A stretch of 64,000 nt of DNA, taken from contig OY365811.1 in assembly GCA_959347315.1 (NCBI GenBank), positions 35,960,441-36,024,440 on the forward strand, written 5' to 3'. The translations under genes were made by a program, and so were the position numbers. The stretch's first letter is position 1. Every line of letters starts with the position of its first letter. The stretch comes from Bimastos eiseni. Its lineage: Eukaryota; Annelida; Clitellata; Crassiclitellata; Lumbricidae. Positions 36,120-47,819 of the stretch are shown one piece after another. The notes beneath the pieces were generated by a model. It was not told the DNA's origin, ran no database searches, and was given only the letters and a program-made list of their open reading frames with translations.

Positions 36120-36425
36120 TGCCAAGCGTTTGAAAACAAGTGCATTAGTAAGATGATGAGAATTTCTTGGACACAAATGATAACCGACAAGTAGGTACAC
36201 GAATTGGCAGAGGTCAGAAATGAACTGTTGGGGCACGTCCAGGCACGAAAACTGCGTTACTTTGGACACATTTCAGACACCTATTGGACAGTATTGGGGG
36301 CTATTTGATGATTTTATTGAGGGGAAGAGGAATCGCAGAAGGCCTAAAATGTCCTGGATTGATAATATTTTTATGTGGACAGTTCTAACTGGAATTGGCC
36401 TTGATGAGCGTAGTATGTGATAGAC
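36120..36425 (+). mobile_element. Decayed non-LTR retrotransposon fragment (reverse transcriptase 3' region)
   Basis: With frameshifts it reads MMRISWTQMIT, RNELLGHVQARKLRYFGH and GKRNRRRPKMSWIDNI, the C-terminal signature of many non-LTR reverse transcriptases (LRYFGH, RGRPKxSWxDNI). Multiple stops; inactive. Confidence 0.65.
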
Positions 36426-36779
36426 GAGGCTCGGTTCGTATATCACGTAGGTGTATGTATGTACATAACTATTTTTAGCGCTTTATAAGAACCTCTCGAA
36501 GGCGCTAAACGTAGCTACCCGACGGATCTAAACAACATTAATGCGATTAGAGTAATTTAGAAAATGTTTCCTGGTCTGCAAGCAGTGCAATTTTGCAAAT
36601 TTGTAATGTAGGAGCGTTGCAGTATGGTGGTCCAATTCATGAAAAGACACGGTTTGTGTGCATCGATGTACGGGAGTGCAGGGTCCGATTTGTCAAAAAG
36701 AAGCAGCGGATGTTTCGGGATTTCGGAAATGTATAAAAATGCTGAAAAATGTTCTAAATGCATAAACGACATCACTTAA

Positions 36780-36990
36780 TTTAGGACGAATTTTGATCCC
36801 CTCCCCTTGTCGCGAAAGTCATTATCCCCCATAAATGATCTGAACACCCCACCCCAAAAAAGCCATATGTCCGGCATGTTTCATGCAAATTTTCCTCTGA
36901 TTTTCAAATAACGTAATTATCACTATAAAAATACTTGAAATTATAAACCTGTAGTAGAACGCACCATCTGTGTTGCTTTTGGCTCCTCCA
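36780..36990 (+). repeat. CCCCTCCCC-rich interspersed repeat, related to 47821 copy
   Basis: TTTTGATCCCCTCCCCTTGTC, ..CATATGTCCGGCATGTTTCAT, ..GATTTTCAAATAACG follows the same order as TTTTTGACCCCTCCCCTCTTC, CAGATGTCCAGAATGTCAT at 47850-48010. Confidence 0.45.
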
Positions 36991-37099
36991 GGTCTGCTTG
37001 GTTTCTTGCCCTTCCTAGTGTTCCTAAGAGTTCAGTTCCTGGACAATTATCTTGTGTATTAACTAAGGGGCAGGCATTGATCCTTTGTTGACCTCGTGT

Positions 37100-37935
37100 G
37101 ATGTCTTTGATCAGCTCTATATATGCTGACGACTTGAATTAAGGCATACATGTATTTCAATGTCCCTCTGTCCGATTTGTAATCGTCTTTGGCGATTGTA
37201 GGCCTACTGCAGACCTACTTTGCTATGGGTGCCTCTCAAATTCTCTAACTGCTTTCTCCTCAACGCTAATAAAACTCCATTTATCTGGCTAGGCGGTCGA
37301 TGACTTCTTGCGGGTGTTGACCATTGCTTGGTGGCTGAAACCTTCTTGACTGTCGGAGACTTACGGATCATTCTAGACCAAGGACTTATCTTTTTATTCC
37401 ATATCAATCAGCTTACCCGTAGTTGTTGCTATCAACTTCATCAGCTGAGTATACACTGTTTCCCGTTCTCTATCTGCTGCCCGATAGCTATAGTCCATGC
37501 CTATATCGCCTTCCGACTTGACCATTGCTCCTCTGTCCTGGTTGGCCTGCGCTGAGCACAGATAGCCCGTCTCGATCGGATTCTTCGCTTTGCTACCCAT
37601 TTCATTGGGCGCTTTTCTAAATACACTCCTGTCTCGGACTACATGCAGGATTAATTGCACTGGCTTCCAATCTCGTAGCTCATTCTATTTATTTTATTCG
37701 CTGGTGATTGCTTCATAGGTCTGCTCTGCCCTTTCTGCGGAAGCTTTGCTGCCTTGTTTCAGCTCTGTCTGCTCGTCAGGCTCTTCTTTCTTTCTCAGGT
37801 GTCGAGCCTCTGATGCCCCGAACAAGCACCTCAAACAAAAGCAGCACCGTACCTTCTCAGTTGTTGACCCTTCCACCTGGAACACACTCCCCTATAGAGG
37901 ATGCGACTGGGTTTTTTACAAGTTAATTGCTTAAG
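37100..37935 (+). mobile_element. Decayed non-LTR retrotransposon, RT thumb to C terminus
   Basis: Stop-ridden plus-strand translation keeps YADDLN (RT active-site box), AIVHAYIAFRLDHCSSVLVGL and RTFSVVDPSTWNTLP, all familiar from CR1/RTE-like elements. Its end runs into AAAGGCACTATATAAAT, a 3' tail word seen elsewhere in the window. Confidence 0.7.
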
Positions 37936-38163
37936 ACTGATTTGTATCTCCGTGGTTGGGCAGGTAGGGCCTTCGCATACACTTTCTTAAAAGGCACTAT
38001 ATAAATTATATATAGTGCACATGCAGTCGCCTGCTCTACACCGTGGATAATGAACGGGGGTAGGACAGAGGCTGAGTGCTTGGGGGTCAAGTAAGAATCA
38101 TGGGGGCCCAACTCCTCTGACCCCCAGACAAATCGGACACTGCAGTATCGCGAGACCATCAAG

Positions 38164-38340
38164 CAGGGCCGTAACGAGGGAGGGGCCAGCGGGGCCATGG
38201 CCCAGGGCACAAATGTGGAAAGGTCGCAAATTTTAGGATAGAATAACTTATTCCATAAAATGCACTATTGTCAACATATGGGGGCTCCAGATTGATGCTA
38301 TAGGCACAGGGCGCAGTTATAACTTGGTACAGCCGAGCTG
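38164..38340 (+). mobile_element. hAT-type MITE, copy 1 of CAGGGCCGT family
   Basis: 177 bp, starts CAGGGCCGTAACGAGGG; flanks CCATCAAG and TCATGAAG (6/8). The same element occurs inverted at 41129-41281. Confidence 0.75.
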
Positions 38341-39173
38341 TCATGAAGTCTCTGCAGCATCCAAGGATCGACAATCTGGCTGTCTGGAGTAGAGCTCTGC
38401 GCCGACCTAGAACTTTCGGCGGTGGCGCGTCGCTCATTTTTGGTCTGCGGCGGCCGGCGCGCCGCCGACCAAAAAAAAAATCGGCGGCGGCTCGGCGTGA
38501 TCGGCGGCAGTGTTCTACAAGTTTTAGCAAACCTGCTTCAAAAGTTGTTCGGCAAGGTAACTCGCATTACAATGTTATGCATATTCTACATTATATTTTG
38601 CCGTTGTCAGACCTCATAATTTTTATTCAAGAGAAACAATTATTCTCAGAGACTCAGAACAGACGTTTAGGAATAAAAAGCAACAAGTAATAATTGTATT
38701 TTCCCTTATCAAAGCACACTGAGCAGTAAAGTGTGATAAGAATTCACCACCTTTCTAGATTTATTAGTCAATAACCCGAATGACTTCCACAAGAAACTTT
38801 TTCCATCATTCTTAATTAGTATATACTAGTCGTTCAACCTAAACCGCCCCGTCACAAAAGTAAAAGTCGCTGTAGCAATGGAAGTAGTAGCAGCAATAGC
38901 AGCAGTAGTTGTAGCATCAGAAGTAGTCGGATCAACGTATAACAACTTACGGTACGAGCAACGGGACAACAACAGCAGGACAGTGGATAGCATTTATTCG
39001 TATCCATCGCCACCAAATGGCTTGGGTCACCCAGGGTCTCATCGTAATGATGAAGATGGACTACCTTTTTCTTATGTTGCCTTAGCTTGTTGCGGTATGT
39101 CAGCTTGTGTTTCAATTGAGCGCATTCACATAGTGCATATCTCTCAAGGTCTTTTCTCTACGCAAGCCATACT

Positions 39174-39332
39174 AAAGAAGAGAAGAAAAGGAGCAGTCCC
39201 ACAAACGAGAGTGAAGTATGAAGTGTTACTGACTTCATTATCTGAGCCTCATCATACGAGGGTGGATGGCCTCCGCTGATTTGAATCCCAAAACACTCGA
39301 TTGACAGTCAAGTTATTATACTTACACTATAA
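39174..39332 (-). repeat. tRNA-derived SINE, family B copy 3
   Basis: Minus strand has TATAGTGTAAGTATAATAAC then GACTGTCAATCGAG and GGGATTCAAATC (B box), then the AGGCTCAGATAATGAAGTC body shared with 7943. Nested in the 38390-40464 hAT element. Confidence 0.6.
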
Positions 39333-40019
39333 ATGCATGTTAAATGTCATTTGAATCTAGACTTAATATTACATTAGGCTTAGGAATGCACAATGAGCAA
39401 GAGAAAATGTCTTCAATTATTAGGGCCCTAATAGAAACAATTATTAACGTATTGTAAGTATATGGTACTTACACATTTCCATAAACTTGTTTGTCATCCG
39501 CCAAAATGATGTGTGAATAGGCCTACTTGAAATAATTCAGGTAGTCGATTACACGGCGAAGACGGTGCTATAGTAGCACGCAAGCGAAATTAGTGTTGTC
39601 GTAGGATAATCAGTAAAACTTTTAGTGATTGCCCTATCACTGACGGCTATGCCAGATATCCTATGTAGGACTATTGAGGAGTCGATATCGATGGTTGGGC
39701 AGCAGTGCAATTGCAATTTCCCACGCAACCCAAGGCAGAGTGGATCATTATTTGTCCATGTGCAGCAGCAGCCGCTAATTGAATACCTAACAGTCAGTCG
39801 GTCTCTGCAGAATCCTATGAAATGTATCTGCTTAAACTGCGTATGAAGAAAACCAGACTTTTGTTGGCCTAGGCGTAAGTGACCTGTGACCTGTGACCAC
39901 AGTCTTTCCGGTCAGCAGGAACATCGACTTGTGTGAAAACGCTTTGCGGCTGTGCACAGACCACGGTATAAATTATCTAGGGGTCAGTGACTGAACTTTA
40001 CTAGTGGAACTGTGAGTTG

Positions 40020-40205
40020 ATATATATAATGGAATAATGAATGGAACACATGAAAGAGGAAGACCACATAGGGAATGGCAGATGACTTTGAAGAATGGGG
40101 TGGAACAAGTCTCCACAAATTTAATGAAGGTGTGGAGAAAAGTGACTAGAAAGGTATCTGACACAGGTCTACGGGCGATGAGTCCATGGTTGTTGATTGA
40201 TTGAA
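40020..40205 (+). mobile_element. Non-LTR retrotransposon 3' tail fragment
   Basis: Reads ERGRPHREWQMTLKNGVEQ and a Trp/Arg-rich end, similar to the C terminus of the 36120 fragment, followed by a (TTGA)n-type tail. Nested in the 38390-40464 hAT element. Confidence 0.45.
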
Positions 40206-41128
40206 CATATGCTAAGTTCACGAAGGCCACGGACAGACGGTATACTGGCCAAATATATAAATACACGAATATATATATGTATGTGTATATAATTATGCAC
40301 ATATATGTGCGTATATCAAGGTGGATGTGCATATCGTGCATAATGTGTGTGCTTGCGTGTGTGTGTTTGTGAATGTGAACACATCAGCGTGGGTTCGGCG
40401 GCGCGCCGACAAATTGTCGGCGGCCGCAACGAAATGTCGTCGGCGCGGCCGGCGTGAAACTCTAGTCTGGAGTCTGGAACAGAGCTCTCTGATGTACTCT
40501 GATCCATTCATGTAGCCGACTACGGCGATAGGCCTATGGCATGACGTGTTCGCTATTGAAGCAGATTATTCCTTTCACATTCATTTGCTGGTTTAAAAGA
40601 CGCGATATTTGTCCTGGTTTACAGCCTACACATCAACTGAGTTGCTAGTCGTATAGGCCTATTCCATTTCCAAGGACGAAAATTCAGAGGTCAACTTATA
40701 GGCAGCATATGGACTTATACACAAGTATATACAGTACTATTAATTATTTTATATTATTTCTTTGACACTTTCAAGGATTTTATTCCTACGATTTATTATT
40801 TTTCTCAGATCCATGTGTATAATATTATGCATAGGCTAGGCCTATAGTTACAAATGCGTATGTTAGTCAAAATTTGCTGTTGACAGTAGTCCTCAATCCA
40901 CTATGTTCATGCAATTATTATTTTTATATTGAAGAACACAAATTATATCATGTCCTCAAGGGAACTGTACAATTATCTTTCAATTGCACTAAAAAATATA
41001 CATTTTTGGAGCCTAGTGAATTAACATGAAAGCTGGATGCTCATGCGCCCGAATATTCCTACCATCCTGCGGCTGAACGATTTCCGTGTAGGCAACTATT
41101 ATATATAAAAACGATAGCGACCCTCGCG

Positions 41129-41281
41129 CAGAGCCGTACCGAGCTACAATTGCGCCCTGTGCCTAGGATCAATCTGGCGCCTCCACATTTTGAAAATAGC
41201 GCGTTTTATGGAATAATAAGTTTAATATTCTATCCTTAAATTTGCGCCCTTCCCACATTTGTGCCGTGGGCCACGGCCCTG
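41129..41281 (-). mobile_element. hAT-type MITE, copy 2 of CAGGGCCGT family, perfect TSD
   Basis: 153 bp, starts CAGAGCCGTACCGAG on the plus strand and ends CACGGCCCTG, between two identical CCCTCGCG octamers (41121-41128, 41282-41289). Reverse complement of the copy at 38164-38340. Confidence 0.88.
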
Positions 41282-41289
41282 CCCTCGCG

Positions 41290-43249
41290 ATACCTTTAAT
41301 ATTAGTAGTATATTAGTAAACGGACGATTTCTAGAGCGTTGTAACGCAGCCATGCCGCTACAAGGGCGCTTATGGGCCTGCCCACAGACCCCACGACACA
41401 TGGTACATAATATCTAATCTATAAACCTATAAACTTCTAAAGCAGAAGAGAGGGACAGATTTGTGAGAAACCAGACGAATGAGACACAATAAATATAAAG
41501 TCCAACTGATTTGAAGTGAAAACAAAAACGTTGCAAACAATGTAAGTAATAAGTTTATTGAATGAATCATTGAACCGAACTAAGTAGCTCGGGCAAGTTT
41601 GTATATGTCAGTATAGTGTTGACAGACGAATAACACTTATAACTTGAAAGCCGTCGTTTCAGCATTTCGCAGAATCGCCTCGATATGGCGTATACGGATA
41701 TGAAGCCTAAAGACAATCACACACTGATCGTTGGTAGAACATTGTCGACATTCCGACTATCACTGAAGAGAGGAGGGAAGACGCGAAGACACTCGACGCT
41801 CCAGACTAAAATATAAATCCACAAACAACTATTTACTATTTTGCAAAGCAAGATTATGCCGGTTTCATCCAATCTCTTTCAAGTTACGACTCTAATCTTT
41901 AATAAAAGCGAGTCACTGTTGGGCGGCATACTGTTTCGCTTGAAGCGACCATCGATTGTGTATTAATAACAGCGCTATAACCTATATGGAAGTCAATAAT
42001 TCGTTCAAGATAATCAGAGGGAAATGAAAGGTAGGCCTAACGCAAGGCTAACATTGCTCAAAACAAACAGGATCCGAATAACGTTTAGTTATCACGCATG
42101 TGTATTGTGCATATAGGACCTAGGCCTCATATTTAAGCCTACATTTTTTCATACACAGATAAATGAAATCTTGAACCTATTATTTTACAGCTGCAGTAGG
42201 CCCACGTAGGCCTAAGCGTATGCGACGACACAGATCCAAGAACGAGGTTGGCTAATGCATGACGACTTTAAAGGAGAAGTTTTCTGGGCGGTCAGTTGTG
42301 CGATAAACAGCTTGTCAATCAAACCTCAACTCGTTGAGTGGGGCTACAGTCAAGAAGTGCCATATTCAAGTCCACTGCCGGTCAATTCCTTTCAATTGAA
42401 ATCCCTGCATGCCTCAGAATCGGGCTGGCATTGCCTGTCTGTCTCTACATATACCTATTCTGTAGGCCTAAACACACGCGCACAGCGGCAGCACAGGTGT
42501 CGTGGGATGAGGCCTAAACGTGGGCTTGGTCAGAGGCGAATTGAGGAGGTGCGTTGAATGATGTCTAGACCCGCACAGGAAGGAGTAAATACTTAGTAAC
42601 CTAAATATACCTTAGCCTATGGCTGTATGGGAACAACTCAAGAAAAGTCCACATCCCTCGTTTTACCTCAACCTTGATTCTTCATTCACAGACTCTTGCA
42701 CTGCTAATTCTCATGTCCTCGACCTAGACATGACCTTTTACCAAAACCTCCGTACGTTTTATATGATTCGTTCAGTGTTCTTTTCATCGGCACATAGGAT
42801 TCACAAGGGTTTGACTTCAGGCTGATTTTAAAGTTACGTAATAACGACAGATATGCGTGTAAGTCAGAAATAGAGTTAAAAGAATACTAGATGAATTCTA
42901 TCAACTATATCTATATACACAAGTACATATATAGAATATATGTGTGTATATATATACGTGTATATATATATGTATATATATACGTATATATATAATCTGT
43001 GTATATAAGTATATATATAATCTGTGTTGTGCTATACATAGGGGATGAAACTATAATAATATTATATCTGTTCTACAACAAACACAGGCAGGAATACAGA
43101 CACCAAGGCATATGAGTGGCATATCAGGTACAGATGTGTAGATGCATATAATTACAAGGACTACTATGAAGCGTGATCATTGTTTCAACTGTTATTTCCA
43201 GTGCATTTCCCTCAGCTGTCTACTTGACCCATTTGAGCCTATTATGATA
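41290..43249. other. Intergenic DNA without recognised genes
   Basis: AT-rich with many AGGCCTA words. Short open frames (for example 42255-42557) show no domain, splice context or codon bias that I can support. Confidence 0.4.
42903..43027. repeat. (TA)n-rich tract with CGTATA variants
   Basis: Alternating TATATA and ACGTATATA words with two copies of AATCTGTGTATATAA; unstable AT-rich DNA. Confidence 0.8.
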
Positions 43250-43621
43250 GATTGACCACAGCGGTCCATTTGGTTAAGACTGTACCCTAGGAGGATGAGA
43301 TGCTTTGGGGAGATCTGATTGGTAGCTAGCCGGCGGCAGGTATTCATTAGACCACGCCTCTCAAACCTTGGGCTTTAAAGGGTTCAAAAGGTGCATTACT
43401 GTATACATGAGTGTCCATCATATGATGGAAAATGTACGGTAAATCCTTGTGAAGAAATGGCGGGGATTTCCTCCCCACTTTTTGGCCCGTGGAGGGAACG
43501 TGAAGGGATTCCTTCCCACCAATGGAAGATTTCCTCAAAGCGTTAACTGTATTATTATTATTACGATTTCGATGCAACGGTGTCATATGACGTCTTCTTA
43601 AATAAAGGACGTATGTGCACT

Positions 43622-43840
43622 TGAGACGCTGTGGCGTAGCGGTATGTTTTTTGCCATGCAACCGCAGATTCGAACCCACCTCAAGTCACTGCTTAGCGAT
43701 CTTTGACAATTAAGTTGCTCACCCATAATTGTCGCTGACGAAGGCAACGGGAAACCACCTCACTCGTCTCATTCCGGATGGTATAAAGTCAATGGACCTG
43801 CTTTCGTGCAGATAACTCATAATCATGGCACACTTCCTAG
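43622..43840 (+). repeat. tRNA-derived SINE, family E
   Basis: GACGCTGTGGCGTAGCGGTA (A-box-like) and AGATTCGAACCCA (B box), then a body GACGAAGGCAACGGGAAACC and CATTCCGGATGGTATAAAG. It abuts the stop codon of the candidate secreted gene on the other strand. Confidence 0.5.
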
Positions 43841-44984
43841 GGGCAGTTTCCCTCCCCAGATTTAAGGCTTAGGACGGAAAGACAGTGTCTTACGTGTGCG
43901 GTGTCCAAATGGTTCGAGCCCTGGGCTGCGTTAGTGGATCCTCCTGCATCGATCTTCGCAGGGGTTGAGTTCGGGTTGATAGTCGGGATAGTGCGGTTGG
44001 TGAGGACGATGAAATTGGGGGTTGAACTCAAGGGTTCGCCAACGTTGACATTGTCTGGGTTGGTGGTGGTCGAGCTGGTTGGAATCGCGGTTTCGTTGGC
44101 CGCCAACACAAATCGATGACCCATTACTGTACACGCGCACAGAAACATAATGTACAATATATCGGTTAATTTGTAAAACAATTAGGCCTACGGGTAATAT
44201 TCAAACCGACGATTAGGGCTACTTGTAGATATAACATAACACAACAAGGGTTTAAAGTGGTTCAGAAGACGTTTAGTCTGTGTTAAAACCACGGGGTCAG
44301 TTATGGTAAGATTTACAAAGTTAGATATATTGAGGTGGGGTGCGATTAGGCAAGACGCGGTAAGATCAGATAGGGTATAGAACAAAAGCGTTAGATTAGA
44401 AAGGATGAAGATGGCATGGTAGGGAATTAAGGCTAAGAAAGGTCAAGGTTAAGTTAAAGTCTAAAGACAGGCTAAGTGTTGTTCACAGGTAAAGTAAGAC
44501 ACGTTAAGCACGGTAGGCCTACACAAGACTAAGATGAAATATAGGCTAGTGCATTTTAGATCAAATATTTCCGGGTAGGCCTAACTGGGTAAACATAGGG
44601 TAGAACAATGCAAATTTAGTAGACGTATACAACTCAATTAACACAGTCCCGATGATAGGCTTAGACTTATATGCTTGTTTTGAAAGGGTTTGTCATAAAA
44701 AAGGAGGCGATTATATTGGTAAGTGAAATCCATAAACTTCTAAAGCGCCACTTGGGCACCATGTTATTCACGAGCGATGATAATGGCATTACATGCTTGC
44801 ATTATTATGTGCACCTGAAAGGAGTGAGCAGAGAAAGACCTGAAGGTTTGTGTCAATAGAATAGGGCCTGGAGCATGAATGATGACGGTGGATCATGACA
44901 GAGGGCAATAAAATCAGTGCATTGACAATTCCATTACGAACGCCTACCTGCAATAAGAGCAAAAAGAACAACGGTTGTCTTCAT
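43837..44984 (-). CDS. Candidate small secreted Thr/Ser/Asn-rich protein, two exons
   Basis: Exon 1 (44984-44948) reads MKTTVVLFALIA plus one base at a CAG/GTAGG donor, with A at -3 of the ATG. Exon 2 follows an ACAG acceptor at 44128-44127 and starts at 44126; phase 1 fits, giving ...VMGHRFVLAANETAI. The join makes a textbook signal peptide, with likely cleavage near VLAA/NET. The mature part (about 95 aa) is rich in Thr, Ser, Pro and Asn with three N-glycosylation sequons (NET, NRT, NST) and two Cys near the end (stop 43839-43837). A strong GTAAGA donor at 43893 could continue to further exons. Exon 2 alone also has an in-frame upstream Met with a hydrophobic stretch. No family recognised; a hAT element ends its 5' flank 123 bp upstream. 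Confidence 0.42.
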
Positions 44985-45107
44985 TTTTCCTTCTGTACGT
45001 TGATCAAAATATCGCCTGAAAATCGGTCCTGGAATGTAGGAATGCAGGTTAAATGCTTTTAGTACAGTTCAATCCGGTTACCGTGCATGAGAGCGCCTCT
45101 GAATAGT

Positions 45108-46366
45108 CAGTGGCGTAGCGAGGCAGAGGCCGCCTGGGGCGAAGGCGCAAAATGCCGCCCCTATCTATTATTTCCATCACTTTATTCTTGTGCATATCCC
45201 GGAATATGCACAAGAGGTGATAGGTATAAGACGCTTGTTTTGAGTGTTTTCATTTTATACATTATGATTATTCTATTTAGTATTCAACTTATCATACAGT
45301 TAGTAACAGCATCAGCATGCACTGTCAAATTAAAACTGCTTGACTAATTAAAATGCGTTATCATCTGATATAAAAATAAGAAAAGAAAATAAGATAGTAT
45401 TAATTAAGAAATAAAACATTTATAAAGCAATTAAAAAGCAAGCCTCACAATAAAGTTACTAAACGTCTTGCAGGCTATATCGAAAATTATAAATTTCACA
45501 AAAAATTAAAATTAAACAGTAAAATTGTTATTCCTTCTATTTAAATCCATAATAATATCAATTAATCATGATGGAACTATAGCAAGTATAATTATTAGAA
45601 TAGAATAGTTACTGGTAACTTATACAAATTACGGACACTGTACGGTTTCATACTCTCATTCCCAATAAAATATAAAACAATATGAATATAATGTCTAAAT
45701 TCTCTTTTGCGCCAGGTCTATCAGGGCCGGTTCCTGGCATAGGCGACATAAGAAGCCGCCCTGGGCGCCAAATGTTAGGAGCGCCAATTTTAGGGGCGCC
45801 GAATTTTAGGGATACTGAGGTAAAGTTTTCAAAATTTCGTTACGATACAGAAATAAATTATCAAATTTTTTATTCAAACTAGTTTGTGACTAATTCCAAT
45901 TCCAACAACGATATTCAATCTCTTAACACCTCATTGAATCTCCCGCTCTTTCCCTATCGATTTTCGTTTGCCAGAATAGTCTATATATTTTTGACAAAAG
46001 CATTTCTATGTGTCCCGTGCAGTGTCTACCTGACCCCAAATTTTCTCACATCTTACTGTATATGCAACGGGGGTTGGGCGCTCTTATATAGATGACTGCC
46101 TAGGGCGCCAAATTACCTGAGGAATACTCTGATGTCTATAAACATTAGGTGCCATACGATCATTTTGATGGTTCTTCGGTATATCGTAGGCCTACATGTT
46201 AGTTTTAAGTCGAGAAAAACCTCAAAAGCATTGTGCCAGGTTTAGGCAAGGGCACCAAGACTCTTGTAAAATGCAACTAAACAACAATAATTTATTTTTA
46301 TTTTTTTATAGCCGCCCCTAGGAGGAGTGCCGCTTGGGACGATTCGTCCCCCTCGCTACCCCACTG
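45108..46366. mobile_element. hAT-type element, 1.26 kb, perfect 8-bp TSD
   Basis: TIRs CAGTGGCGTAGCGAGG / CCTCGCTACCCCACTG, between TGAATAGT octamers at 45100-45107 and 46367-46374. No transposase. The interior holds GC-rich GGGCGCCAAAT direct words (45722-46120) that may be an older nested insertion. Confidence 0.88.
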
Positions 46367-46486
46367 TGAATAGTTAATCTACGAGAAGTGCTCTATAAAT
46401 CACAGATACGAACATCTATTATGCCAACTTACAGAATGATACGTTAGACTTTGAGACCGTTGCAGCATGTCTATAGGTAGGCGGTT

Positions 46487-46760
46487 GCGTAGCGAATCGC
46501 CGAAACCCGAATCCCCCAAACTGATTTCGGCCGTATCCCCGAAAACGAAGCTAGGTTGATGAAAAGGATTCTGCTTAAATTGAAGTTGGATCGATTAAAA
46601 GAATTCACGTAGAAGCTGGATTGATGAATGAATCCCATTCTTTTTTTAGACAGTTAAGCGTTTTTCAATCGTACATTGCTGTTTTCGGGGAATCGGGCCA
46701 TTTTATTTTTTCACCGTTTTCGGGGATTTGGGTTTCGATGATTCGGGTTGATCCCAGGTA
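46487..46760 (-). repeat. Interspersed CCGAAACCC repeat, copy 2
   Basis: Inverted copy of 31144-31415: GCCGAAACCCGAATCCCC to GATTCGGGTTGATCCCAGG, with GAAGCTGGATTGATGAATGA in the middle. Confidence 0.6.
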
Positions 46761-47264
46761 GGCCAGGTAAGATAAGAAAGCAGATTTGCAGCAACTGCGC
46801 TCTGCAGCACAATATCCTACTCACTATCTCTATCCAAATGGTCGAAACACGGTAAAATAGAGCTTACGCTTGAATAAATGAGTATACTGTATAAGCTGCC
46901 ACACTATCAGTTTCCACGCTCACCTGTCTGTAGCGATTGGCACTGCTGCTCCTCTTTTGTTAGGACGTTGTGTACGGTTGTCTGTGTCTGAGACTCCTGT
47001 GCGAAGGTGAGTGGGTCAAAAGGACACGGGCTTATGTATGTGCCCCGCATTAAGATTTGCACCCGTTCCTCATTACTGGGCCTAGATACTTCCCTCATTG
47101 CCCTAGCAACGCCTGCAGCCGGCGTTTGAATTAGCCAATTAGAACACCGTGAAACCTTACCGATGCATGGTCACTGAATAATGACGCATCAACACGGTCA
47201 AGAGCTTGACCACGAACCGTGACGGACGAGGGCAAAAATGACATAAACACATGCATACGTACAT

Positions 47265-47468
47265 ACATGTATGTATGTATGTATGTATGTATGTATGTAT
47301 GTATGTATGTATGTATGTATGTATGTATGTATGTATGTATGTATGTATGTATGTATGTATGTATGTATGTATGTATGTATGTATGTATGTATGTATGTAT
47401 GTATGTATGTATGTATGTATGTATGTATGTATGTATGTATGTATGTATGTATGTATGTATGTATGTAT
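47265..47468. repeat. (GTAT)n microsatellite, about 200 bp
   Basis: Nearly pure tetranucleotide; the YVCM/HTYI frames over it in all directions are artefacts. Confidence 0.97.
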
Positions 47469-47819
47469 ATACAAGCATGTACGCACATGCATACAGATGC
47501 GTATACATGCACAGGCCTGCTCAGCGAACATGCACGCATGTCAATTGGCTTTCTTTAACTACTGCTTGTAAATAAAATGATTAGTGCATACCTAAAGCGT
47601 ATTCAAATTATGCATGTCGAGCAACTTAATTATTTGCATTATTTGTGTTCTTGTACCTGTCAAATCATTTAAAGTCAGCATGCATGATCTGTGAGTCAAG
47701 TCTGACACATCTTTGAACTCTTTGTATGTATTATATACATGTCAAATGTTGTGAATTCAATGAGCCTTCATGATGCATCACATTATTGCTCATTGCATAC
47801 CATTCTTGTTATACGAAAT

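Larger units (their letters stand above)
38390..40464. mobile_element. 2.1-kb hAT-type element with nested insertions, perfect 8-bp TSD
   Basis: Flanked by GTCTGGAG at 38382-38389 and 40465-40472. Ends TAGAGCTCTGCGCCGAC and, inverted, TAGAGTTT..CGCCGAC, with GC-rich CGGCGG-type words near both ends in an otherwise AT-rich element. The interior carries a SINE (39174-39332) and a non-LTR tail (40020-40205), but no transposase was recognised. Confidence 0.78.

Noticed and set aside
38878..39279. 133-codon plus-strand frame
   Set aside because: Starts in a GCAGTAGTA-type simple repeat and runs into a SINE inside a hAT element.
42255..42557. 100-codon plus-strand frame
   Set aside because: No domain, no splice context, low similarity to anything I know; likely chance.
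47131..47575. Open frames of repeated YVCM and HTYI on both strands
   Set aside because: Produced by a pure GTAT microsatellite.
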